NCBI GenBank assembly: GCA_030435675.1
Contig: CM059624.1
Coordinates: 7,154,769 to 7,218,768 of the forward strand
DNA: 64,000 nucleotides
Reading direction: 5' to 3'
From: Steinernema hermaphroditum
Taxonomy: Eukaryota; Nematoda; Chromadorea; Rhabditida; Steinernematidae
In this document: one piece after another, positions 11,733 through 22,486 of the stretch
Numbering within the stretch: position 1 is the first letter of the stretch
Layout of the letters: the number at the start of each line of letters is the position of its first letter
Notes under the pieces: model-generated
Told to the model about the DNA's origin: nothing
The model's input: the letters and a program-made list of their open reading frames with translations, nothing else
Database searches by the model: none
Translations under genes and position numbers: made by a program

Positions 11733-12961
11733 ATGAGGGTGAGAAGAATTCTCCTCCTCAAGAAGAAGATAGTTCTTCTCCTTCTTATGCACCATGCGCG
11801 TCGGCCACGCTCTATCGTCTGCTCTACTCGACGAACAGAGGGAGAATATTCCACGCTCATGAAGATTCTCGTAACGGACGAAACAGCGTTCTTCCGCTAC
11901 TTGAGAATGAAACCCGCAACTTTTCGGAAACTCAAGGAGCTGGTGACGCCATTTGTGAAGCCTCGTGTGGTTCGCAGCAATGTTGTCAGTGTTGAAGAGA
12001 TGCTTGTTGTCACTTTGAGATTTCTGGCAACTGGTTTGAGTTATACAGCACTTCACTTCTCTTTTCGTATCGGAGTGTGAGTCGATTGTTAACTTTTGCT
12101 ATATATCCTTAATTTTACAGGTCTACCATATCGAAGATCGTGTTGAAGACGTGTCAAGGACGTCGTCTGAGCAGGAGTGGCGCGACATTGCGCGAGGCTT
12201 CGAAGAACGTTGGTCGTTTCCTCACGTTCTCGGTGATTGATTTGTCAGCCTCTCTTGCAACTAAAGACCTTAGTTCAGGGTGCATCGACGGAAAGCACAT
12301 CAAGTTGAAGAAACCGGCAAAATCGGGGAGCAACTATTTCAACAGAAAGAAGGACTTCTCAACCGTGTTGCTTGCCGTAGCTGACTCGCGCTACAAGTTC
12401 ATATACTACGATCTTGGAGAGTTCGGACACAACCACGACAGCACCATCTTCCAAAATTCAAGTCTCGGAGTGGCTCTGTCGAACAAAGAACTCGACCTCC
12501 CCGAGGACGCTTCTCGTCCGGATAGTACTCGCTTCGTACCTTATTTCTTTCTTGGAGACGGTGCGTTTCCTCTATCAAGAAGACTTATGAAGCCATTCCC
12601 AGGAGAAGCTACCGATTATCAGGAAACATTCAACTACCGCCTATCCCATGCGAGGCGGGTCATTGAGAATGCGTTTGGAATCTTGTGTTCTCGATGGCGG
12701 ATTCTTCTCAAACATATTGAAACTGATGTTGTTACGAGTGATTGGATTGTTCGGTGCACTCTTCACCTGCATAACTTCCTGTCCGACGAAGAGCCTTTTG
12801 ATGAAAGAACAATAATCGCTGAAATGTGTCCTTTGGATGAAGCCGCGATGCGTCGTGTAAATGCGAACCGAAGTTCAGAAGAAGCTCTTCAAATCCGCAA
12901 CACGTTGGCTGATTACTTCATCAACGAAGGCTCTGTTCCATGGCAATACAGTCGACTGTAA
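11733..12961 (+). CDS. PIF/Harbinger (HARBI1-like) transposase, DDE_Tnp_4
   Basis: Two exons (11733-12076, 12121-12961) sum to 394 codons. Catalytic positions are visible: first Asp in GCIDGKHI, second Asp in FLGDGAFPL, and Glu in HARRVIENAFGIL. Exon 1 has the N-terminal helix-turn-helix-like part (DETAFFRYLRMKPATF). The frame is intact and all three acidic residues are present, so the enzyme may be active. An upstream exon may exist; the ATG at 11733 follows a CAG acceptor-like site. I could not find convincing terminal inverted repeats or a 3-bp target duplication, so the element limits are open. Confidence 0.85.
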
Positions 12962-13091
12962 GGCATTGTTATTTTTGTTCCTTCTAGATAAATGTGTTAG
13001 ATCCCGAAACAATCGACTGCGTACCCGCTTTACGGTTGCAGCATGCCCTCCTTTTTCCTCTGATCGACTGCTCGCGGATCGTGGGTCTTAT

Positions 13092-13736
13092 TGTATTCGT
13101 CAAAAGTCTCTAGCAAAAACGTAGAGGGCTCCCACCACGAAAATTTTGCGCGCGCATTTCACGCGCCAAAAAATTTACAATGGGATATGGTCAAAATCAT
13201 AGTAATTCGCTGTTTTCTCGTTTTTGACGCGATTTCGTCAAATTTCGTGAACGGACGGTTGTTGATCAAACTCTGCCGCGTCGAATGAGCCCTGGCTCGA
13301 CTGCCAGCATGCTTTCCTCGCAGAGTTATTAGGAATCAATGGTGGACAATGGCGTTTGAATCGTGTGACGTGGATTTTTAAGAACATAATGGATTAGCTG
13401 CCCATCAAGACGTTGTATATGGGTCCTGCTGTGATCTAGAACGCCTCCAACATATGAATCTCCAGCTAACTGTTTAACTCTCAAATGCAAACTAATGATT
13501 TGCTAATAACTCAGCGAGGAAAGCATGCTGGCAGTCGAGCCAGGGCTCATTCGACGCGGCAGAGTTTGATCAACAACCGCCCGTTCACGAAATTTGACGA
13601 AATCGCGTCAGAAACGAGAAAACAGCGAATTACTATGATTTTGACCATATCCCATTATAAATTTTTGGCGCGTGAAATGCGCGCGCAAAATTTTCGTGGT
13701 GGGAGCTTTGCTAGAGACTTTTGACGAATACAATAA
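13092..13736. mobile_element. foldback element 2
   Basis: Inverted arms of ~240 bp (13092-13332 and 13501-13736) flank a ~168-bp loop. The outer ends read TCGTCAAAAGTCTCTAGCAAA and its complement. Both arms contain ACCACGAAAATTTTGCGCGC and GAGCCCTGGCTCGACTGCC. There is no transposase. A degenerate piece related to its inner arm (CTCCCACCACGAAAA) recurs near 39182. Confidence 0.85.
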
Positions 13737-13756
13737 TGCTCTTCAAGGGAAAAAAG

Positions 13757-14069
13757 AGAAAAGCCAGATAAGATTAAACCTAAAAACCGCAAACAAAAAT
13801 TTGAGACACAGCCTGTGTCTCAGAAGTATGGCCCAGCCTTAAGCTCTTTCTGCGTTTGCATGGTCTTTGGAGGAATCTGAGTTTTCTGCACACGCTGTTG
13901 GAGTGTGGTGTCTCTAAGGTTTTCGTCGCTGTTGTGATGCACGTTTTAATTAACGTTGTGTGTTGGCTGAGCAGTTTAGACATTTCGTCCTATTTTCACT
14001 TGCGCGCTTTCGGGTGAAGAAGATTCTTGTGTGCATGACTGCCGAATTGCGTCCGCGTCTTACTTCAGT
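13757..14069. repeat. inverted repeat R3, left arm
   Basis: This ~310-bp arm is a near-identical reverse complement of 15886-16193. The pair brackets the rpl-5 gene, about 1.8 kb apart. The arm begins near AGCCAGATAAGATTAAAC, contains a palindrome (GAGACACAGCCTGTGTCTC at about 13803-13821) and ends at a CTTACTTCAG boundary. Beyond it lies a kinase-like coding fragment. Confidence 0.85.
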
Positions 14070-14186
14070 CGCAAGGCGCATTGGGCCTTCTCTGTTCTGG
14101 ATGAGTTTCACTTCTCCGTAGGCATCTTCACCAATGGTTGGGCCAATGGTCCAGAGCGCGTCTTGTTGAGCAGCGGTGGCCGCCAC
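13950..14186 (-). pseudogene. protein-kinase N-terminal fragment (Chk1-like), cut by repeat R3
   Basis: The sequence just outside the R3 arm reads WTIGPTIGEDAYGEVKLIQN. This resembles the ATP-binding glycine loop of Chk1-type kinases (GEGAYGEV). The likeness ends at the repeat boundary near 14069, where the ATP-binding lysine should follow shortly. The frame starts at GTG with a stop just upstream, so it would have to be an internal or trans-spliced exon. The fragment is tens of residues long and the rest of the kinase is absent here. This is likely a remnant. Confidence 0.35.
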
Positions 14187-14440
14187 CTCTCAACTACGAC
14201 CCGCAGCGGCGCTTCCCACAACTCGAACAATGTTGATGCGGCTATGGAGCCGCAGACACCGGCCAGGGCTAGTGCCAACCAGTACCGAGAAGACTGGCAT
14301 GCAGCCTCTCCTGCCTCCTTGGGGCTGATCATGCAACGGCTGCGGAAGTGGAAATACACCGCGCCAACAGCTCCATAAACCAGCACGAGCACGAAGCGAA
14401 CAGCGAGGGGGAGGGCGACGGAGAAAGCGGAAGCTAGCCC
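14108..14440 (-). CDS. hypothetical multi-pass membrane protein exon
   Basis: The minus strand stays open from about 14440 to 14190, with two hydrophobic segments: LPLAVRFVLVLVYGAVGAVYF and WLALALAGVCGSIAASTLF, separated by a short polar loop. This looks like part of a small membrane protein. The exon seems to end at a donor near 14187. I cannot identify further exons or the family. It overlaps the kinase-like fragment at its 3' edge. Confidence 0.35.
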   Translation of the reverse strand, partial: GLASAFSVALPLAVRFVLVLVYGAVGAVYFHFRSRCMISPKEAGEAACQSSRYWLALALAGVCGSIAASTLFELWEAPLRVVVERWRPPLLNKTRSGPLAQPLVKMPTEK

Positions 14441-14791
14441 GAGTCTGGTAAGCCGACGCTGTTAGGTAATTCTACGGACCTGGTGACTCTATGATATGCA
14501 CGTCGGAGGGTAGATTTGCCCTTGCACTAATCGCCGTAGGTGACGATCTGGAAAGCACCGCCCAGATCATGCAACCTTTGGTGACTCTTCAAATGTAACC
14601 ACGCTGGCAGCTAAACAGCAGCACCGATACCACAATTGTCAAGATGATCAATTCAATGAAGTAGGCAACCAAACATGCTAAGCACGACAAAATCGATGCT
14701 TTCTGTGATGATCCATACATTGAATCCCACACCAAAGAAACAAGTAAACAAGGAACAATTTATATCTAACAAAAAAAACAATCAACTGAAT

Positions 14792-15845
14792 TTATTCTTC
14801 TTTCTTGCTAAGGAGTTCGGCCTTCTTCGCGACGATGCGGGCCTTGCGCTCCTCACGCTTCTTGGCCTGCGTCGCCTCCTTCTTTCTGAGCTTCTCCTCG
14901 GTGCTGAGCTTAGGCTTCTTCTCGCGCTTGCCGCTCACCTCCGTGGCACGCACGGGGTTCGCCTCAATAGCGTCGCGGGCCTTCTTGTACATAGCTTCCA
15001 GCTGAAATAAACACATCAGTAAACGTAGTTAGATCGCTAATCCTACCCCTTCAGGAGTAACGCCGGCGGCAATGAATTTTCCGAACTGCTGCTTGTAGCG
15101 ATCTTCATCTTGCTCCTTGAGCATCACCATGTACTCGCTGACGTGTTTTCCGAGGATGCGATCACGATGGGCTTCAGGGCTGGCATCCTTAGCTTCGCTG
15201 TCATATCCAAAGAAGCGAGATTCACTAAACAAAAACAGAATAGAAGGAAACTATGAATAGCGCAACGCACCCATGAGGAACGTCAATTCCAGCATCAACG
15301 ACTCCCTTGAGGACAGTGAAGATTTTCGCTCCAGTGACAGTGCGAGCAAGTCCCACGTCGAGGTTGTAAACAGGAGCGCGGCGGTTCTCACTGCCAACTT
15401 CTTCCACGACGTACTTGTCGCCAACTTCCTGCTGCTTCACGGTGACCTCCTTGTTGAGCTTGGTGAGGAGACGGCGTCCGGCCAGGTATCCAACGAGGTA
15501 CGATGCGGCCTGATTGGTTAAGCCGACCCTCACCCCGTAGTTCGTCAGCTCGTGGGCATAGGCCACCTCCTCAACGATATCGCCCTCGATACGGGAGTGG
15601 ACGAACTGAAACAGGCAATGAATTAACACTCTGGCAAGCAGAGGTTAACAGGATACCTGGACCACGATATCTTTGTTCGTGAAGCGCACAACAACGCGGC
15701 GCTTGGGGGTGTTGTACTTGTTCTTGTCCTGGACCGTCAGGCGCTTGCGAGCGCGGAAGTCGGTCTTTCCTTGACGGCGACGGCGGGGCTTCACTTGGTA
15801 GCGCTTAAAGTACGCCTTGTTCTTGATGACCTTGACGAGAGCCAT
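14792..15845 (-). CDS. rpl-5: 60S ribosomal protein L5 (uL18)
   Basis: This large-subunit protein binds 5S rRNA and works with RPL11. Four exons (15845-15657, 15605-15271, 15224-15047, 15001-14792) sum to 303 codons. Family landmarks are [12 protein letters not shown] at the N terminus, [38 protein letters not shown], and the basic tail [15 protein letters not shown]. All introns are about 45-51 nt and all frames join. The upstream region is occupied by repeat R3 starting only ~40 bp above the ATG, so the promoter of an essential gene lies in or next to a repeat. Confidence 0.97.
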
Positions 15846-15885
15846 TGTTTCCTGAAGTGATATAAATGAGCAAATTTTGAGGGAC

Positions 15886-16193
15886 TGAAGTAAGACGCGG
15901 ACGCAATTCGGCAGTCATGCACACAAGAATCTTCTTCACCCGAAAGCGCGCAAGTGAAAATAGGACGAAATGTCTAAACTGCTCAGCCAACACACAACGT
16001 TAATTAAAACGTGCATCACAACAGCGACGAAAACCTTAGAGACACCACACTCCAACAGCGTGTGCAGAAAACTCAGATTCCTCCAAAGACCATGCAAACG
16101 CAGAAAGAGCTTAAGGCTGGGCCATACTTCTGAGACACAGGCTGTGTCTCAAATTTTTGTTTGCGGTTTTTAAGTTTAATCTTATCTGGCTTT
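15886..16193. repeat. inverted repeat R3, right arm
   Basis: This is the partner of 13757-14069, reverse-complemented and nearly identical. It starts 41 bp upstream of the rpl-5 ATG and so covers the likely rpl-5 promoter. A further ~70-bp direct partial copy of the outer end lies at about 16470-16540 (GGCCCAGCCTTT end). The end sequence is therefore itself a dispersed repeat. Confidence 0.85.
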
Positions 16194-16903
16194 CTGGAAT
16201 GTGAGCTACGCGCATGAGTCGCGCATCACTCAGTAACAGTTCACTATAAAGATCACTCGAACAGGAACGGTAACTCGTGAGCTGTGTTCAATTCTTTCTG
16301 TGTCTCACGGTCTTGAGACATGAGTCATGACTCAAATGGTGAGACACAGAAAGAATCGGCCACAAGTCAGCAGCCTTGAAAATCATTCCAATTTTTTTGC
16401 CCGTACACGGTGGATGAGTGATGCGCGATTCCTGCGCGTGGCTCATATATCAGCAAACCACATAAAAAGAAACTTAAAAATCGCAAACAAAAATTTTAGA
16501 CACAGCCTGCGTCCCAGAAGTATGGCCCAGCCTTTAGAACCTGCTCAGAACGCCCGCCAAGCGTCTCGCCTACAATAACAACTCCTACAGTTTTTCGAAA
16601 ATTCAAATTACTGTACTTATAAACGTCATACATCGGATTAAATTTTTCTTCCATTTGTTCCAATTTACGCGCTTTGTGGGAATAAGCGCGTGGTCTATGG
16701 AGACTGTTGGACGATCTATTGTGCAAAGTTAAGTTTATCTATGTAACATTTCTGTAAGAATGAGTCCGATCGTCCTTATCGTCGTCCTGGGTCTCGGCTG
16801 TACGACTCATCGTCGGTTGGAGTAGCAACGTGTTCGTCTCGGCACCCAAAACATTCTGCGCTGACGATGGAACCTAAACGAAACAGATGTCGTTCAGCGT
16901 AAA
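16194..16903. other. intergenic repeats between rpl-5 and bestrophin
   Basis: There is no gene here. The stretch holds a palindromic block at about 16298-16346 (GTGTCTCA...TGAGACAC around TCATGACTCA) and the partial copy of the R3 end at about 16470-16540. The rest looks unique. Confidence 0.5.
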
Positions 16904-18993
16904 CTACGCCTGTCTTACGACATTCGCGTCAGAATTGGTAGGTTTGGGTGCTGCCTTTTCTTTCTTATTCTGCTTCGATATGCGGGCGGCGTGGAATGAC
17001 TCGTCGGCCTGCGTCTTTTCTATTTCCTTAACCGTCTTTTCATGGTCCTTCGCATCGTTCTGAAATTCCATCATCATAACTTGGACATCATTATTCGGAC
17101 CAACCACAATGCGCAATTGGGGAGGGGAGTTGAGATTTCGTTGTGGAGAGTGGGGTCCGTTCTTTTCTGCCTTTTCCTTCCTGTCAATATCCTTATCCTT
17201 CTTGTCAACATCCTGTTCCTTCTTGTCAATATCCTTTTCCTTCGCCTTCTTATCGCTGTCCCGTGTAGTCAGCTCCTTCAATTTTGAGTTGCTTTGAGTT
17301 CCTTTTATGGTAGGCTGCATTGTTTTTTTGCCCGTCGACAACGAGTGCAACTTGATGTACGCTACATTAGGCTTATCCTGCGATGCCGCTTTCTCTTTTG
17401 AGCAGACAGCCTTCGGCTGCAACTCGTCTACTTTCTCCTTCGAAGCGGGTAACTGCGATCCCTGTTCCATGTCCTTGGGCGTCTGGAAACCCTCACTTGT
17501 GTGAACCTTTCCGTCGAGCATTGACTTAGTTGACAGTTCCATTGGGCCATCATTGGAATGGAAGGAGCGCGTCCGCAGCGACTTTTCTTTGTCTACTTTC
17601 TCTTTCGAAGCCATCCGCGGTTGTAAAATACTTTTTCGCATAAGATCATGCTAAAAAGATCACCAAAGTGGTAAAGCGGGAGGAGAGAGACTCACGTGTT
17701 TTCGCAGAAGTTCGTGTGAGATCATCTGAGCATCGTGTCGATCGATCTCCATCGTCGCTACAGAGCCCACCATGGGGTTCATTTTCGCGAGATTCTTCGC
17801 ACTGGCCATCGTATGGGGGAGCACCTCAAAAGTGACGTCGACGAGCCGCGGTGGGTCGTCGAAGACTTCGTCGATCATGCAGTAACCGATCTTCAGATTC
17901 CGCTCGATGAGAAAGTCCACTTCGAAGTCGTCGTCGTCCATCCCGAACGGATTCAACATCACCTGGGCCACCTTCAGCCAGCCAACGTAAAAAATAAATT
18001 CGAAGATCGTGAAGACTGGAATTACGTAGTCGCACTTCCAAATGTCCTGGTCAGACTTCTGAAATTTTGTTCAATTTTTTACTTTCAAGAGAGGGCTAAC
18101 CTCGTTGGCAATGAACTGTTTCGCCAAAAGACACATAACGAAGTAGAAAGTGGTGGCTAGGTTGACGACCTGCGTGTAGACCAGTGGGGTGTTGATCCAG
18201 TCGTAGGAGAGCAAATTGTTCAGATTGTTCCGGTAGTTCAGGATGTGCTTATTTATGCACACAAAGTGCGTCTCGTCCAACGTCTTCTCCTCGTAGCAGC
18301 GCTTCAGGATCATCAGAATCCACTCGATGGGCAACCAGAAGATGCAGGCGCGGTCGCGTTCTTTCTCGCGCACCTTCAGAATACGCTGCCGCTCCTCCTC
18401 GGTCATCAGCGCCGGGATAAGATACGTGAGATCGGGAAACCGGCGCCTGATGCGCTCACTGATATCACGAAGGACAAGAACGAACGAGAGCGTCAAGTAC
18501 CGCACAATCGTCCGGCGAAGACGTCTTTCTTCGTTCTGAAAATGCCATTTTGAAGCTGAAGTCCGCAGCTACTCACTTTGTGTTGGTCACCCTTTGAGCG
18601 AAGCATTGAGGCAATGGCAAGGCACGGCGAGTCCGGCCATGGGAGCTGCATGAAGATGTTCCACCAGCGCGTTGCTACGTGGGTTACATAGAAACCCAGC
18701 ACAAAGGTCAGCGAGCTGGCGGCCGTCTTGATGTACCTGTCGGAGAACATCACCAGCTGCTCGAAGACTTCGCCCTGAGGTGTGTCTCGTAGATAGAAGC
18801 GGTAAAAGATGCTGAAAGAGAGAAGTAGAATAAATCGAAGCAACGGTACCAACCTGATGCTGAAGTAGAGCCATAGCCAGATGAGGAGCTCGTGCCAGAT
18901 GCTCTTCCAGACGCTGCCCTTCCACTTGAAGAGCAGCGAGAGGAAGGTGAAGACGCCGGCAGTCGACGCCTCGCGCATATATCCAACGGTCAT
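16904..18993 (-). CDS. best: bestrophin-family anion channel
   Basis: Bestrophins are pentameric Ca2+-gated chloride channels of the plasma membrane, and nematodes have many. Five exons (18993-18854, 18811-18577, 18535-18101, 18058-17696, 17650-16904) sum to 639 codons. Landmarks are LLFKWKGSVWKSIWHELL in TM1, LPWPDS in the pore region, the RRRFPDLTYL segment, and the Ca2+-clasp signature VMLNPFGMDDDDFEVD near residue 300. The last exon adds a 245-residue hydrophilic Lys/Glu-rich tail with three 7-residue repeats of the form D(I/V)D(K/R)K(E/D)x. It is divergent from the gene at 19288 (295 bp apart). Confidence 0.93.
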
Positions 18994-19287
18994 CTCGAAT
19001 CACAAATCTCGAATGACCACCGCTCGTGTGCAGAAGACTCAAAGCCCCGAAGTAGACAAGGAGTCTGTCTAGTTCCGAGACGCGCATTTTGGAGCTGCCC
19101 TGTCACGTTGACGGGTGGATCTGAAGGGTTAAGCAGATACCTAAGCAAGCCTAAAGTCGTTCGCTGTGGGATCTAAGCTGTCATAACCTTAAAATATGCC
19201 CACTTGAGGCTGTTTGTTTTACATCGTCCGCGGTCGGATCAAAGCGACTTTCGATGTCGCTGACCGCACTCTGACCGCCCCTCAGAG

Positions 19288-20027
19288 ATGGAATTCGCGT
19301 TCTGGCGGACAGCCGCGTCGGCCCTCTTCGCCATCCGGACGAACGCTTTCATCATCGGGTGGTGCATCGGACCTCGCGACGCCTTCGAACGATATCTGAA
19401 GCCCGAGGATCGCACCGCGCTCAATGCGATTATCGAGGAGCTTTTCGACGGATCGAACAGAAACGAGGTGTGCTGAGGGGCTTAGTGGTGAACGCCTTTC
19501 GCTTCCGTAATGCGATTAGCTACTTTTTTCTTCCTTTTAGTGGGCAGATGTCACGATTACCTAATCATTCATTTTAAAGTGGTATCTAACACTAACCAAG
19601 GTGGAATGCTTCCTATGCCATCTATTCAAAATGTCATTATTCGGCGGAAAGCCATCTCATTCAGGTACTCTACGAGGTCGACGAGTTCCTTAAATCGCGA
19701 CTCACTGTCCGACAGTGGCACCAAATTCGCCCAGAAGTCGAAGTCTACCAGCTGACACACACCGATTGCTCTCCCTACGCTCAGATCCTTCCCCCACGGT
19801 TCTACAAGCCCCTAGCCGTGAGTCGCGCCTCGAATCCCCTCGCGACCTTCTTGCAGCAAGCGTTGCGGAGGGCCGAAGCCAATGGCGCCAGCAAGTCTTC
19901 GATTAAGTTCCTCGTCGACGACTACATCGACCGAATCCTTGTCAACCGCGACTTCCTCCGCGAAGTCGCCGATATGCAACGCGGGGAGGATGTGGTCTTC
20001 CCAATGGTGGACCACAGGTGTGCCTGA
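19288..20027 (+). CDS. hypothetical protein A, shares a motif with 20267-21420
   Basis: Two exons (19288-19467, 19665-20027) join in frame to 180 codons. The N terminus is hydrophobic (ASALFAIRTNAFIIGWCIG), possibly a signal anchor. The C-terminal half is helical and contains NGASKSSIKFLVDDYIDRIL. I do not recognise a named domain. The convergent neighbour at 20267 has a matching segment at the same relative place, so the two are probably old tandem-inverted paralogues. Other first exons are possible. Confidence 0.65.
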
Positions 20028-20266
20028 ATTATTACATCCCTCTCGTTGGCAGGTTTTAGGAAAGTCGCTAGACGCCCGAGCCAGAGGATCTTCTATCCTC
20101 GTGCAATACCTTAATATATATGTCTACGCAGAACATTAATAAAACATTCGTTAATTATATAAATTCAAATATGTATTACTCACAGATACACACAGATTAT
20201 AGTACAACGATTATTAATACAGTATCGTCAATATGTATACACAAACGCTTCCTCTCTCGGAGCGAC

Positions 20267-21420
20267 TCACCACGACTTTCCAGGAAAGTCCTTCTTCATT
20301 TTGCGCTCTTTGAGTGCCTTCCGAGGCTTTCTGATGTGGATCTGCTCCTTGCTGTAGGGGTCGTCCTTTAAGAGGTCTCCGATACGGTAGCTTCGTTTCC
20401 CGCGGCGCATCGCCTCGAACTGGACGTTAGCCTGCTCAAACTGGGCGAACTTTTCGGGTGATAGTATCTCGCGGACGTAACGGTTCATGTACTCTCGCAT
20501 CGTGCTCTCGCTGGCGCCATTCTTGCGCGCTTCGGTGACCAGTTCGTGGAGTGCTTCCTGAATTGGAAGATGGTCTTAACTTACAAGTGTCTCCGATACG
20601 GTAGCTTCGGTCAATCGTGTAACTCTTAGATCGATGCCAGACTAGGGGCAAGTGATAGGCTTAGGTGAGTATAAAAATTGTGCAAAAAATTATGTGCCCT
20701 AACGCGCTCTATGTCCGTCAAAGGAGATGTGATATCCTTTCTCACCGACGTCACATTCGTTTCTCACCAGTGATTCCCAAGTGACCCACTGTATATTTAA
20801 GCTCACGATTTTGTTTTGTTTGAAAACTGTTCATACATATCACTTAAGGTAACCGTATCACGATCCGACTATCTGATGCTCGTTAAGTGCACACTGGGTC
20901 ACTTACGAAACACTGGTGAGAAACTGATATGGCGTCGGTGAGAAAGGGTATCGCATACCTTTTGATGGACTTAGAACGCGTTAGGGCACCTAGTATTTTA
21001 CACTGTTGATACACTCACCTAGGCCTACCACTTGCCCCTAGTCTCATATCGATCTTAGTGTTAGTTCTTAACTATGAAACAAACCTGCTGCGGCATATTC
21101 AAGAATGTGGCATAGGGCGACATCGGACAGGGAGGCGCTCCCCTCGGCTGAAGAGGCATCGGGATGAATCCGAATCTTTGGATCGGAGCCCCATAGGGAT
21201 TACCCTTTAAAAGCGGCTGTGTTCCGGGTGACTGAGGCTTGAATACCTGTCGCAAGGATCCGATTCCAGGGTGCAGATTCGGGGGTGCACTCCTGCGATC
21301 GGTGCTCCGATACTGTGCAGAGGAACCGATGACCGGAAGGTTGGGTCCTCCGGGGGCGAAGGCGCTCCGAAGAGGCAGAAGGAGCAAAAACGAGCCGATG
21401 GAGAGTACAGTCGACGTCAT
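20267..21420 (-). CDS. hypothetical secreted protein B, paralogous motif with 19288-20027
   Basis: Exon 1 (21420-21085) encodes a clear signal peptide (VLSIGSFLLLLPLRSAFA) and a Pro/Gly-rich linker. Exon 2 (20557-20267) encodes a charged helical end with NGASESTMREYMNRYVREIL. The exons join in phase 0 to 208 codons. The 527-bp intron is an order of magnitude longer than its neighbours because a MITE sits in it. The function is unknown. The shared NGAS(K/E)S motif with protein A suggests a small secreted nematode family. It is divergent from the collagen gene (about 680 bp apart). Confidence 0.75.
20628..21062. mobile_element. MITE inside the intron of protein B
   Basis: The ends are inverted copies of each other: GACTAGGGGCAAGTGATAGG near 20638-20657 and its complement near 21025-21045. 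Further matching blocks continue inward (GCCCTAACGCG, CTCACCGACG, CTCACCAGTG, GTGACCCA), so most of the element folds back. It has no coding capacity. It fills most of the intron. Confidence 0.85.
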
Positions 21421-22486
21421 CGGAAGACAAAGCGTCGATCGAGGGGCTTCTTCGCCTTTATACGACTCGAGGAAGCGTGCGTCGAGCGAAGAGAATCGCT
21501 GCGCAAATACACTCTCCGACGGTCTTTTACCCTGCGCTCTCGACTCGACTAAAAACAGAGGACTGACCGCTGTTTACAAAAGAGTTCATGGGAGAACAGC
21601 CATGTGTGAACATTTGAAACGTTTCTCTTCATGGGAAATCGAACTTTTGGAAAGGAGAGTCAAACAATGCATATAGTGGACGAGTGTTCCCGTCTCTAAA
21701 CTCTAAAATTCTTGTCATAAGCCGCTTTTTATGATTTCCAACGGCTGTATTTCTTCTCGCGGAGAAGGAATGGTGGCCATATTTTAATTCTTGGAAGACC
21801 GTCCCAAATCTACGCGTCGGTGTCGACAAACTGCTGAGCCAGCAATTCTGGCGCCCCAAGCTCCTTCAAGCTCGACTTCATCACCGAAGTATGTTTCACC
21901 ATTTTCATTTTCAGATTTTCAGATACATTTTTTAACATACTGTCATCACTTCTTCACTCCAATTCCGCTCTCTTACAACATTCCAAAAACCAACAATTTG
22001 CCGGCCACCCACTTTACTTCGTCGTTCATTCAATGTAGGTAGCCCCTTGACCCAGTTCAGGGGCTGTTTCGTGTTTTTCGAGAGCTCCAATCGCCGGGAT
22101 GTCGGCTTCTGTGACGTGGGTCGTCGTGGCCGCCGGAGCGCTCGTCGGAGTCCTTTTCGTGTGTCTTCTGCTCGACTCCATCACCGAAGTCTGGAACGAG
22201 ATCGACCGCGAGATGGATGAGTTCAACAAGGTGCCTTCTTTTGCGTTCTAGTTCACAAGGAGACGATGCAGGACTACACGGCCATCTCTGGGCACTTGAA
22301 GAGCCTCAGCCACGACCGAAAGGAAGAGGTGGCGCGGAGACGCCGTTACTACCAGCCCGTGAGCGGCATCGTCGGCACCGATCTCTACGTCGTCCAGACC
22401 CTAACCGTCGACATCGGAGTTCCGATGCTCTTTCCGGAAGGATCGTGTGCTTGTAGGTCTCCAGATCTACACCGCTACCGCATCCG
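21416..22486. repeat. direct duplication, right copy (of 1-1071)
   Basis: This copy is in its native context: it joins protein B on the left and runs into the complete collagen gene on the right. It is therefore the likely parent of 1-1071. The segment 21421-22098 is the shared divergent promoter of protein B and the collagen. Short open frames in it have no homology. Confidence 0.9.

Noticed and set aside
18587..19087. Second minus-strand frame overlapping bestrophin
   Set aside because: Out-of-frame shadow of bestrophin exons 1-2, whose own frame shows the channel signatures.
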